The translations under genes were made by a program, and so were the position numbers. Source: Aquanectria penicillioides (Eukaryota; Ascomycota; Sordariomycetes; Hypocreales; Nectriaceae). Taken from it: a DNA stretch of 64,000 nucleotides. Within the stretch, counting starts at the first letter, position 1. Each line of letters starts with the position of its first letter. The stretch covers positions 744,001 to 808,000 of the forward strand of contig PYIU01000009.1 of assembly GCA_003415625.1 (NCBI GenBank), written 5' to 3'. A model generated the notes under the pieces. That model saw nothing but the letters and a program-made list of their open reading frames with translations, had not been told where the DNA came from and made no database searches. Shown one piece after another: positions 24,201 to 35,649 of the stretch.

Positions 24201-27123
24201 TCGTCTATCGTCGAGACTCGACGGAGAGATTTTAAAAAAGGGAGGTTTCGAGCTGTGTGAAGAGAAGGCGAGGTGAGGTGCATAGACAATTGAGGGACAA
24301 TGACAAGTGGGCGTCATTGGCGTCGACAGGAGCAATGTGCGGCGACAACAGAAAGAGAAAAAAAAATTGGACATGGGTGGGTGGTGGGTGGAGGGCACGA
24401 CAGGCTGCGGGCCGGTGACGTTGGTGAGGGCGCCACCCGCTGTTCTGGTTGGTCCAAGGCTCGCCAGAAGGGTGAGGTTCCTAGCTTGTTACAGGCCTCG
24501 CCCACGCATTGAGGAAAAAAAGAGACGAGGTCGCCAGAGCCTGGCCCTCTGTTGCCTCGTCGGTGGACCCCTTGACGCCTCAATGACGATGTGGATGACC
24601 CCGAAAGCCAGCCCCCCCAAAGCCAAGACCAGGTTAGTTGGCGTAGCGTGCGCGTTGCAGGGAGCAGGGATCTAGTTTTCCTGGGAGTCTGGTCGGCGTG
24701 CTGGGCTGCTCCCGTACCTACAGCAGAGCACTGACAAGGACGCTTAATAATGCCCGTCGGGTACATGTCGCAGCTTCGCGGCGCCCAGCGGGTGAGACAA
24801 AAGCCGGCAAAGCGTCCTGACTGCCGTGAGTACCTATCAAGCCACGGCGATGCTCTTGAGCATGGTCGCGCAAAGCAACGTCATCACTCGAAAAAGAGGA
24901 AGAAGAAAAAAAAATTACCAAACCTAGAAACGGGAGCGAACCACAGAAATTTTTTGCAAGGGGCCGAAGAGGGTAATGAGGGGAGAAGAAAAGGAAAAGG
25001 AACTCTGAATCATCCGTCCATCCATCCACCAACTCGCTCGAACACCGTGGCTCACCTACGTCGCACAACCTGGACACCACTACGGACTACCTCAACCCCA
25101 TAACGTGACTCCCGACTCTCGTCCTCATTTCGCATCGCATCCCACTCCTCATGTGCGTTACATTGCATCTCCTCCAACGACAACCAACCGTCCAGACCAG
25201 GGGTTTGCAGTCTAAAGCTGGTGCACAGGAATGGGCGCGAACCGGTCGAATTGACGGATAGGTAGGTAGCACATCATAGCAGATAACTTAGCAAGCAACT
25301 CGTCCTCTAAAGCAAGTACCTGTGGTTCAGCTGTTCCCCCCCCTCCCTGGCTGCTTGCCCACACCCCCGGCCCGGTCCCGAAAGTACGTGAAAGCGACCA
25401 CCCCCAGAACTTGCGAACGACGATCCTTACTGCACACGACCAAGCACCAGCAGCCTCATCACCCCATTTTACTCTCTGCTCCTTGCTCATTTGTCCCCTC
25501 CCCCTCCCCCTCCAAGGTTCCAAAGCACCAAGGGCTTTTTAGTCCTGGGCGCATAGTATGTTTGGTCTGGCCAGTGGCTGACCCAGCCATCCTCACCTTG
25601 AACCCGTTGGCTGTGGCAGATTTAGATTGGTTTGAGGAAAAAAAAAAGAGGCGAGAAATAAAACCACAAAGCCAAAAAATTGAAACCAACGAAGAAAAAA
25701 AAAAAACACCGTACCACAATTACGCCACTACCATCACTTACATGCGGAAGATCGGCGCCTTGAGACAATGCACATAACACTGGGCCACCAATCTCGTCTT
25801 TACCTGCCCTGGAAGTCAACCTAGCTGTATTCTGAACGCATATCTCGTAAGGGGATGGGACGGTGCCTAGAGGTCTGGACCTTCTAGCCAGAGTATATGA
25901 CATAATGGACCGAAGAGAGGTGTTTTTTGTTCTCTTGACAGCAGATGGGAGATGCCAGGGAGCCTCACGGGATAAATGCGTCATCGTCGACAGTCTAGGC
26001 CCTCCCACGCCCGAGCCAGATCAGATGGGAAGATGGGGAGAGAGAGGATGGGTCGAGTACATACGGTAGTTCATTGACATGGAGCGAGTTTGTTTGATCC
26101 CCTTGATCATCAAATCCTCCCCCGCGCGCTCCCCGCCAATCCCTACCTACTATGTAATATCTGAGCCCCGACGAATACCCCGACACCCTGCCGACTGTGT
26201 AGCAGTAGCAGTTGCGTGTGCGTATGGGTGTGTGAGTGAGCACCGGTCAGCGAGAGAGAGAGAGAGAGTGTGTGTGTAGGCTGGTCTCCCTCACTTTAAC
26301 TCCGGAGATGCTGCATTGGGGCGGTCCATCTTCCCCCCCAAAAAACTTCAATGCACGAACACAAAAGCAAAATAGCCAGAGTCTCCATAACCAAAGCAAC
26401 TCATCAATCAAATGGCCCTTGAGAGGCTCATTGACGCTGTCAGGGAAACAGCATTAACCACCATGCCCTGTTCCCCCCTCAAGGACCCACGCAACGCGCC
26501 GGACTTGGTGCGCCCACTGTGCCCTCCATGGCCCCCGTGTCTTTGGTCCCTCATGCTTTCGTTTCTCGCCAGGCCGTCTCTGCCTCCACACTCACGAGAA
26601 GGGAAGGACGCTACAATCCTTGTCGAACTCGTTCATTAGTGATTACGCGCCCTCGCCGGCTTCGTCTTGGTTCGTTTCCTCGTGGACGAGATATATCTAG
26701 ACTACTGCACTGAACCATGCTCACGTCCTAGTCCTGAACGTGGGACCTCGAGACTCTCCTATGTACATGCTCCTTCGTGTGTTGAACCGGTGGGCGAACC
26801 GATTTGGCGGTTCCTTCATTCACCATCAGCTAACTAGGTATCTGGGTGCATCTTCATTCGCTGCAGGGCGATGATTTATAAGATAAAACTTAAGCTCGCT
26901 GGAGAGAGTGCTCTCGTCACCCAGACTCCACCCGCGCGTCATCGGCTGTCAGACGCCACCTCCGAATGAGCGTCTGTCTTCGCCTTCGCCTTCGCCCTCG
27001 CTGGCTCGCGCGTGCGGTTCGTGCGTGCTCGGTCGATTTCGCCATTGCCCAACGACGGCGGCTCATTAGTGATCTGTGATCCAATGCTCCGCCCTCGCAC
27101 TTTGGGATTGTTGGAACATTGGC

Positions 27124-27165
27124 CATCAGCCATCAGCAATCAGCCATCAGACATCAGACACCAGC
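27124..27165 (+). repeat. CATCAGC heptamer array (6 units)
   Basis: Six 7 bp units, CATCAGC with single-base variants (AATCAGC, CATCAGA, CACCAGC). Non-coding as far as can be seen. Confidence 0.8.
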
Positions 27166-28028
27166 GCGCGGCAGCATTGCAGTGGCAGCATCAGCCGCAA
27201 CCCCCCCGTGTCAGTCGCTTCGCCCTGCACTTCCGCGGTGCTCCGTCATAGTCCATCGCCACCTCCAGTCTCCAACCCGGCGCTGAGCAAGGCATTGGAC
27301 CGCAGCCTTTGTCCAGGCCTCGATGCGATTACACATGGAGATTCTGGACTCCTTTGGAACACTTTCCTGGCCCCTCCGTCCGCTAGGTCTCCCGGTTCTG
27401 TTCCACACACCGTCACCGTCTGTCACGTCACTGCTCCAATGCGGCCACCGTCTGGCCGCCGAAGAACCCACGCCCCCCCTTTCCGAAAACCTCGTCCACT
27501 GGGCACACCCCCTAACGCCCAACACCTACGCACCTGCGCACCCGCGCACCCACGCACTAACCCCCCCCCCTCCCCTCTGCCCCAAAAAACCATTTCCATT
27601 AATACCCCCCCCCTCCCCTCCCACTGGAAGTCCGCTGGAAAGCCCCCCTTTGTTCCTCTGTTCCAAGGCCCTTCCAGGGATTTCAGGACCCCACCATCCC
27701 ATCCACAGGCTACGCCCATTTCTTCCTTAATCTACTGCCCTCCTCCCCCAATCTGCCAAATCTGCCAATCTGCACCGGCTCTGTCCCCATCTCTCTGTCA
27801 ACCCTTTCACCTTTGGTTCACAGGCGGCTCAGGCTCACCCTCAACTTGTTTACCTCATCCCCTCGCCATAATTGCGCTCTCGAAAGCGTCCTCTTCCCTC
27901 TTCGCCAATCTGTAAATCCGAGTTGACCTTCGTCCTGCCGCCATGGCTTTATGAGCCCGACCTGTTCTTCTTGTACTTGTACCTGGTCGATTCGAATGAC
28001 GTCGATTCCGCTTCCGCCAGCAACAGCC

Positions 28029-31025
28029 ATGCATGATTCCAGACCTGGCGATAGGACGCCTGTCCACTACACCATGAAAACCCCCGCGAGACACTCAACT
28101 ACCCCGGGCTCTCAGTCTCTTGCGCATCCTCATCCTCACGCCCATTCGCATTCGCACTCGCACTCCGATTCTCACTCGCATGCGCACTCTCTCTCCCTCA
28201 CCCATTCGCATCCGCAGTCGCTGCGATCTACAAAACAGACCAAATCTTCGACGCCGCTCGCCTCGCCCCGCATGCCCTACTCCGTGGGCCAGAACATGCC
28301 CCCAAAGCTCTCGCCGCGCGTTATTCCCGATGCCAGAGCCCCAAGCCCAAACTACTTTGGTCTCGTTGTCGAATCTAACAATGACCCGCGCGATTCCTCC
28401 TCGGGCCTCCCCGAGACACTTGGAGTCCCTCGTCGTCCGTAAAATCGTTTGCTGCTGCAATTCCGAAGCAGGTCCCGCTCGATGCGAATCCCGAATTCGA
28501 GGCCTTCAAGAGGCAAGCTGATTTGAACAGAGGAAAGTCCTTCACCCTCTCAACGAGTCACTATGCCCAGCCTCCGTCGTCAATTACACCTGTTCGCCCA
28601 CGACCCTCGAGATGGCACACCCACTCGAGCGAGACGGGGGCCCAGTCGCCGTTTGGACGCCCTCTAAACCTAAACCTTCCTAAAGACCGACCTGCAAGTA
28701 AGATGGATATTGACCAGGAGAGCGCCAGCGACTCGGCCCATGTATCCTCTGACTCAAAGCGTAACTTCGAGTCCTCAATCAACCCTCCCCTGGTCTCTCA
28801 CCCGGTGCGGTTTGAATCTCCCAGGCCAATGGACCCGCCAGTGCAGCGCACAAGCTTAACTCGATTTGAGGACCGAGATCCCAGACTATCAATCATGGAG
28901 CACAAGGTTGACCCTCCGTCGCCTGGTTTTGGGGGTCTCAAGCGAGCCGAAACCGTGCCTGTAAACCTGGAGCCCGGCCAGCCATCCATGATCACCGGCA
29001 CCCAGCTGCGAGACATGCTTGGCGAATGCAGCAAGGATCATCTCCTCATTCTCGATATCCGTTCGTCGCAAAACTACGCGAATTCCAGAATTGACGGAGC
29101 CTTGAATTTGTGTATTCCTACAACCCTGCTCAAGCGAGCCACCTTTAACATTAAAAAGTTGCTGCAAACCTTCCAGAAGGGTAACGATACCGACAAGTTT
29201 TCCAGATGGAAGGAGATGGATTCTATCATCGTCTATGACGCCCACTCCTCGGACAAGCGCGATGCCATCACCGCCCAAAACATGATTAAGAAGTTTACCA
29301 ACGAAGGCTACACTGGAGGAACTCATATCCTCCGAGGAGGCTTCAATTCCTTCCAGGCCCAGTTTCCCGACTTGATCGACTCCAAATCGACCATTGGAAG
29401 CCCAGGAGGTTCCTGCAACGCAGGCCAGGCCGGCGGCATTGCTCCTGTCATCGGGGGTGTGATGCTTCCCACTGCCAACAAGGACCCGAACCCTTTCTTC
29501 TCAAACATCCGACAGAATATGGACCTTGCCGATGGAGTTGGCCAATTTGACGTAAACCGACCCTCGGATCTCGACTCCCCCTCGCTGCCACGATGGCTGC
29601 GTGATGCTGCGGCTCAGCCCGACCATGGCAAGAAGGTTTCGGACAAGTTCCTGCATATCGAAGTTGATGAGCAGTCCCGCATGAAGGCAGCCTATGCGGC
29701 CTTTAACCCCAACTATGCCACTAGCCGAAACCACATTCAGCTTTGTGGTGTGGAGAAGGGAGGAAAGAACCGATACAAGGACATTTTGCCCTTCGAGCAC
29801 GCTCGAGTCAGGCTGCAGGAGAAGCCTGAAGGAGCCTGTGACTACGTCAATGCCAGTCATCTCAAGGCCTCGCGGAGCAACAAGCGCTACATCGCCACCC
29901 AGGGTCCTCTCCCCTCCACATTCGAAGTATGTTGATCGGCTAGCCTCGATGATTTGAATGGAGTATTAACATGCCTAGGACTTTTGGTCGGTTATCTGGG
30001 AGCAGGACGTTCGAGTTATTGTCATGTTGACTGCTGAATCCGAAGGTGGACAGCTCAAGTGCCACCCCTACTGGAAACTGAGAGACTTCGGCGCCATTAG
30101 GCTGAAGCCCCTTTCTGAAAAGAAGGTCTCCCTAGATATCGACAAGCACAGGTCTGACTCGCACGCCCCTACCCCCTCGGCATCGAACACCGGAGAACAC
30201 GGACGGCGACGTGCCAACACCACCACCGCCTTCGAATCCGCGAGCCCGAACCCAAAGCAGGCCCAGGGCCAAGCTCAGGGCGAGACGCCTTACGTGATTG
30301 TCCGCAAGTTTGCTCTGTCCCACACTGCCCACCCTTTCGATCCTATTCGAGAGATTACGCACTTGCACTTCCCCTCGTGGCCGGATTTCGGAACACCAGC
30401 TCAGCCTTCTCATCTCCTGGCTCTGGTGGAACTGGCCAACGTCATGCAGCGATCTGCTCTCCCTATTGAGACATCATCGGTTGTAGGTTCAAAGAAGACG
30501 CCCATTGACAACATCCCGATTACTTGGTACGACGAGCCCGAGTCGAGCTCCAGCTCCCGCCCGATGCTGGTCCACTGCTCCGCAGGCTGCGGTCGCACAG
30601 GAGCATTCTGCACTGTTGATAGTGTGATTGACATGCTGAAGCGTCAGCGTCAGATCAAGGCAACCATGTCAAGGGGCCGTGATGTCGATGGAGATGTTAG
30701 CATGGGAGAGGCGGTGGAGGTGTCGCCGAGGACCCAAAGGATGAACCCATTCGAAGCGATCGGCCTGCAACTGAATTTGGAGAAGAGGGTACCAAAACCC
30801 ACGGGACCACTGGACACAAGCTGGGTATTGGACGATAACCTGGACCTCATTCAAAAGACTGTGGAGGATTTCCGAGGCCAGAGACTGAGCATGGTGCAAA
30901 GCCTGCGACAGTTTGTATTGTGCTACGAGACGATCTTGGAATGGGTGGCAAGGATAAATGATCGAGGAGTGAGTGCCTCCGGTGGGAGGATGAGAAGCGG
31001 AAGCCTGCAGCAGACTCATTGTTGA
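28029..31025 (+). CDS. Rhodanese-PTP tyrosine phosphatase (Pyp/Ptp2-like)
   Basis: Fungal protein-tyrosine phosphatase with a Cdc25-like rhodanese domain before the PTP domain, as in the Pyp1/Pyp2 and Ptp2/Ptp3 group that dephosphorylates stress MAP kinases. Exon 1 is 28029-29926, exon 2 is 29979-31025; the 52 bp intron has donor GTATGT, an ATTAAC branch and acceptor TAG. One added C in the run at 28409-28412 is needed for one frame; the model is then 981 residues. Other in-frame starts are 27951 (poor context) and 28074 (CACCATG, excellent context); 28029 is a compromise. A His/Ser-rich tract lies at about 30-60. The rhodanese domain (about 320-450) has Asp near 404 where a catalytic Cys would be. 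The PTP domain (about 580-950) has 'WPDFGTP' (Asp about 769) and the P-loop '[10 protein letters not shown]' (Cys about 833). The target kinase is inferred only from the family. Confidence 0.88.
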
Positions 31026-31797
31026 GCTGATTTGGAGGCCTTCTATTACGATGACAACGACAACGCTGGTCTTTTCCGGCAAATATGCATTCAGACGAAG
31101 CAAAAGAAAGTGAAGAAAACACACAGAAACCATAAACAACGCATAATTGCATTGGAACTGGCTAGGAACTAGCCCAGCCTCCGGCTTGGGCAGGGTACAG
31201 GAGTGCATCGGCGTTTTAACAGGATTGGTTTTGCAAATGGTTTTGGATGTTCTTTTTTTATTGTGTTTTTTTTTTCTCGACGTCGGTGGCTTGTGGTGCT
31301 CTCTTGAAGAGACCTGTCACAGAAGGAGAGCATGCAACATCATGAAGGGGATTACAAAAAAAGCAGTATGGGGGAGTTTGGTTTGATGCGCAGACAGCCC
31401 ACGAGTTGAGCCGCTGCCATCGTGTACAGTAGATTAAAGAGCGAAGCGATGAAAGTTCTCGTCAGGAAGTCAGCGATGGGAGAACATGTTTACTCCATTG
31501 GTATTTTTTGTTATCAACAGCATGGTTTGGGATGGATAGAAGACGAAACGAGAAATATCTGTCGACGGAAATGAAGATGATGCGAAATACTTTGGGGGCT
31601 GATTTGGTGATGATGCACGATGCGCGAGATGTGATGTGCGATGTGCGAGGTGATGTATGAAGCTGGAGATCTGAGACTTGCATAACAGCATCATGACAAA
31701 GGTGCATGGCAATTGTGAAGTGTAACTTGTACCGATCTTGCCGCCCCCCCCAGGGATGTGACGTGATACCTTGGGTTTCGAATCCGGCATTGAGCGA

Positions 31798-31827
31798 GAT
31801 ACCTACCTACCTACGTAGGCAGGTATC
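31798..31827. repeat. Imperfect inverted repeat
   Basis: The arms GATACCTACCTAC and GTAGGCAGGTATC pair with a single mismatch around a CTAC spacer, and a TACC tetramer repeat is embedded in the left arm. The function is unknown; it lies about 770 bp beyond the phosphatase stop, so it is an unlikely terminator for that gene. Confidence 0.6.
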
Positions 31828-32649
31828 GATACCTCGATTCATGGGTCTTCGTGTAAGACACGCCCCCCAAAAAAGAGAGAGGGGAAATCGGCCGGCTTGT
31901 CTCCCCATGGAAGGATGACGCCCAGAGATAACGTAGGCATCGCGAGCCAGTTATTCAACGCAGACTGGACTGTTGAGAGAAGCAGAAGCGAGGCCACCCA
32001 CCCCCGAGATAGCCGCGGGAAGCCATGTACATACCAACTGTGTTGGGTGACACGCTGCCAGTGGTCGTCGATTGGCTCAACAGGGATGGAGGTGATATGA
32101 GCAAATGCTCATGCGCCATCTCAGCCGGGAAGGGCGTCATGGGCGGCGGCGGGGAGCAACCCCCCTCTTCCCTCACTCGCTCCTCATCCCGTTGTCTCCC
32201 CTCTCCCCGTAAGCGGGTTGGCGGGCGATGCGGACTTCAAAGGGCGAGGGCCTCATGTGATGAGCGTCCTGCTTATCCGTCTGTGGGTGGCAGGCGTGGT
32301 CGAATACGGGGGCGGGAAGGATGGGAGGGATGTGTGGGATGGCATGAGATTGAATGGCAGCTCCGGGTGGCTGCATTCGGCGAGGGCATGACGTCGATGT
32401 GACTGTGTGCACGATGCATCTGTATGGGTGCAGCAGGATGCGCCTCGAGAGCATGACAGGCCGCGTGATGCAAGGTATTTTATCTAGGTCGGTGCCGGTA
32501 GCACACTAATAAGCAGTATCTATCAGCTCGCTGAAGATTACGGGATTGTGTCACATTTCGCCAACAGGAGCTTTATTTACATGAAGTACCGGTATTGTTG
32601 TGCGTATTTCACAGTGTCAATTGTCAACTATTGTTAACCGCCATTCCTA

Positions 32650-32672
32650 TTTTTTTTTTTTTTTTTTTTTTT
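32650..32672 (+). repeat. 23-nt poly-T tract
   Basis: Unbroken T run in non-coding DNA about 730 bp before the retrotransposon block. Confidence 0.85.
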
Positions 32673-33042
32673 CATCCTGAATAATAGATTTTGTTATTTT
32701 AGTCTCGACTCGAATTACATCCTCGATAGGTCTTTGCACATAAACCTCTACCAGGCAGGTACCTCTATGTATGTGCAACATCGATGGGTGTCGCCCCGTA
32801 TCGGCGGTACGTACAGTGCAACTGCAGCAAGCGCTCATTATTGATCTTTGGGTTTGACGTGGCGATCCCCTAGGCTCGGGAGGGCATTAATGGCTGGGGG
32901 AGCATAGCATATCATGCTTGGATTGCGGCGCATTCACTGGTCGCGGATTAATTCAGTGGCTGGAGAGGCTCGTAACAGACAGCGCTTCACCTGGCTTGAC
33001 AGGCTGATGATGATGATCGCCGATGGATGACGGAGATGAAGC

Positions 33043-33069
33043 CTGCTGCTGCTGTTGCTGCTGCTGCTG
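33043..33069 (+). repeat. CTG trinucleotide microsatellite
   Basis: Nine CTG units with one TTG variant, followed directly by CTC units. No coding frame that I trust spans it. Confidence 0.85.
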
Positions 33070-33399
33070 CTCCTCCTCCTACTGCTTGCTACTTGGCTTT
33101 TCAGCTCCCGTCTCGGACCTGGAGGAAGTAGAAGCGCAAGCGAGCTGGGCATCAAGATTCGTAATCAGAGACCGTCCTGACAAAATAGGGCGGCTAGACA
33201 TCTTGTGGCGGGTAGCGACGCACACTAGACTCTCCCGCTGCACTGGCAAAGCATGATCCTCCTGGACGGACGTAGAGGGTGGCTGATGGAGCCTTCCTTT
33301 TCCTGGGTGCGGAAGGAGGCCGCGGGGGTGGGTGGAAGGAACCCTTTTGCTACATATTTTTCAGGGTCTTCGGGACCCCCCCTCTTTCAAAAAGGACAC

Positions 33400-33782
33400 T
33401 GAGTTGGGGTCTAGGGTAATGTGGATCAATCTGTCATCAGGTTGGTCAGGAAGATAAAAGGGACCTCAGAGACATAGGAAATGAACAGGCAGTTTTCTCC
33501 AACCAATTTTTATTTTTGAAATTCTGAATTCCTTGCATTTAGACCCTATTGAAGTCCCAATGCAGCCCCTTATGATATTACTTTATTTATAACTTTCTGC
33601 CCTATTTTCTTTCTTTCTTTTCTTTAAGGGACACTTTAAAGCATTTAATTAGATGCTTTAATACTCTTTTAAGTTGTTTATAGCTGCTTAAAAAGGCTAT
33701 TTAATCTTTAATTAAACTTACTTACTCTATACCCTTTTAGATAGGGTATATATTTTAGCTAGTATCCCTATCTATTAATACA
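33400..33782 (+). repeat. Element A 5' LTR (LTR1)
   Basis: 383 bp. Its first third is close to normal composition (it still holds GGGGTC, TGTGG, CATCAGG, CCAACC), while the end is fully AT-converted. It contains an 8 bp inverted repeat TATACCCT/AGGGTATA around a 7-base loop (about 33727-33751). Compared with LTR2 there are roughly 50 differences, all transitions, and no indels by my reading. Confidence 0.92.
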
Positions 33783-35649
33783 TTTAGAGGTTATAGTAAG
33801 GAGAAGCCTTTAAGTTATTTAAAAAGATACTAAAGTATTTAATTAGACTCTTTAATAATACTTTTAAGCTATTATTAAGAACCTAAAGAAATAATAGATA
33901 ATTAATTGTAAAGATCTAGGAATTCTTAAATATTAGAAAACCTATTACTTCTATAAAAATAGAGGGCATTAGGATTAAAAATAATACTAAAAGTAAATAA
34001 AGATATTAATATAAGTTTATATTCTAAAAAAAGAAAACTTACTACTATAGTTAAAGTAGATATATAGAAAAATTTAATAATTTAATATAGTGCTAATATA
34101 TTAGCATAAAGGTATATAAAGTAAAATAATAGTATAAATAATATATAAGTATTTAATTAAATACTTTTAAATATTAAAGTATATTTAAGACTGCTAAAAG
34201 CTTAATTTATAGACTAAAAAAGAAAAAGAAAGAGAAAAAAAAAGATTATTTAACCCTTAATTAATTATAAAAAATAGGAAATTTTTATTATTTTTATTAG
34301 TCTTTAGACTCTAGCTAAAGGGCATATATATATACTTACTATTATTTTAATTAGCTACTTTATCTATTATTATTAACTTTAAAAAGCTAATTTAAATTTA
34401 TTAAGATAAAGCCTTATTAAATATAATACTACTATCCCTTTTCTTTACTTTTTTTAATTATTTTAGTATATATTTTAATTTATTTTATTATTTTATTCTT
34501 TTATTATATATATATATTATTTTATTATAACTTATAACTTTAAGAGTTAGGCAGCTGGCCTATACTCCTCTATATATATATATTAAAACACTTATTGTAA
34601 GAATCCTAATAATTATAATTTACTAATACCCTTAAATAAGAAAATAAAGGGAATATTTAATTAAATGCAATTAAACCCCTTAAGCCCTATTAAAAGTAAA
34701 GGGGGTTAATATAATTAATAATCTTTAACTATCTTTTCTAAATTAATTAATACTACTAATACTAATATTCCTAAAGAGAATAAACTAAATATATTAGCTA
34801 AAATAATAAAAGCAATTATTATTTCTATTTAATTGCTTAATATAATTTTTAATAGAAGAAATATTATATATTTCCTTAAATTATATAATAGATTTATAAC
34901 TAGTTAAAGAGTTATAAATAGTATAAAGGGCAAAGCTTTTATATACTATATAATCTTTAAAATATCTTAAGATATTATAAACTTACTAAAAGGCAATAAT
35001 TAAGCTACTATAAAGCAAAACCTCTTAAAAACCTTTAAGTACTAGAATTTAAATTAATTAAATCTACCTAAAAATAAGCTTTAGTAAATAAATATAACTC
35101 TAATCTAGTCTATAAAGTATAGAGTTATCCTTTAGTGGCTTATAAAGCATACCTAACTTAATAGAAAAGTAAACTCTATTAGCTAAAAGGCTTTTATAGT
35201 ATAGGCTTAGGCTATTTATAATACTATATTAAAAAACATTATTATTAATGTCTATTAATAAAAAGGGAAATACTTAAATACCTTAAGAATAATAAGGTAT
35301 AAGAAGATAATTAAGCTAATTAAGAACTTTCTTAATGCTAAAAAAGGAATCTAAATCTTTTAGATAAAAGAAAAGGATAATAATTTTAAACATTTTAAGA
35401 AAATTAAAAAACCTTTTGCTTATTAAAATTAGCTTTAGCATTAAGAGCTTAAGTTCTTTAACTCTATCTAAAGCTTAAAAGGGGAGTTAAGTCTTCTTAC
35501 TAAAGGAATAAAGAAGCTATAAATTAATATAGCCTAAAATATTATAAATAAATTATAGAAATTAAAAAGGATTATATACTAAAAGATTAATTAACTAAAA
35601 ATAGAATTATTATTATTAATTAAAAATAACCTTAATTAAATAAAAGAAT

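Larger units (their letters stand above)
18034..28028. other. 10 kb gene-free stretch with simple repeats
   Basis: Between RPT6 and the phosphatase I find no gene that can be supported. The open frames are short, low-complexity or both, and lack domains and convincing introns. The region is not strongly AT-rich and does not look RIP-destroyed. It holds a 25 bp G run (20864-20888), a GGGGAT array (21247-21282), a CCCACTG-type array near 21635-21680, an ATGT array near 21400-21420, a CATCAGC array (27124-27165) and C-rich tracts at about 27558-27625. The last few hundred bases are presumably promoter and 5' UTR of the phosphatase. Unrecognised non-coding RNAs or orphan small genes may be present. 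Confidence 0.5.
31026..33395. other. Spacer between phosphatase and AT-rich block
   Basis: Normal-composition DNA from the phosphatase stop to the first LTR. It includes the phosphatase 3' UTR, a T-rich patch near 31252-31275, an imperfect hairpin at 31798-31827, a 23 bp T run at 32650-32672 and a CTG repeat at 33043-33069. No gene is supported. Just before the LTR, at about 33364-33378, lies a perfect 5 bp hairpin GGGTC-TTCGG-GACCC. Confidence 0.55.

Noticed and set aside
27076..27915. Plus-strand open frame of 279 codons, Pro-rich, before the phosphatase
   Set aside because: Composition reflects C-rich tracts (Pro/Ser/His), there is no domain, and it lies where the phosphatase promoter and 5' UTR are expected. 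It is more likely non-coding.
28020..28480. Intron in the phosphatase to explain the frame change
   Set aside because: A CTAAC branch-like site exists near 28375, but there is no usable GT donor at a workable distance upstream, and the downstream frame around '[10 protein letters not shown]' looks exonic.
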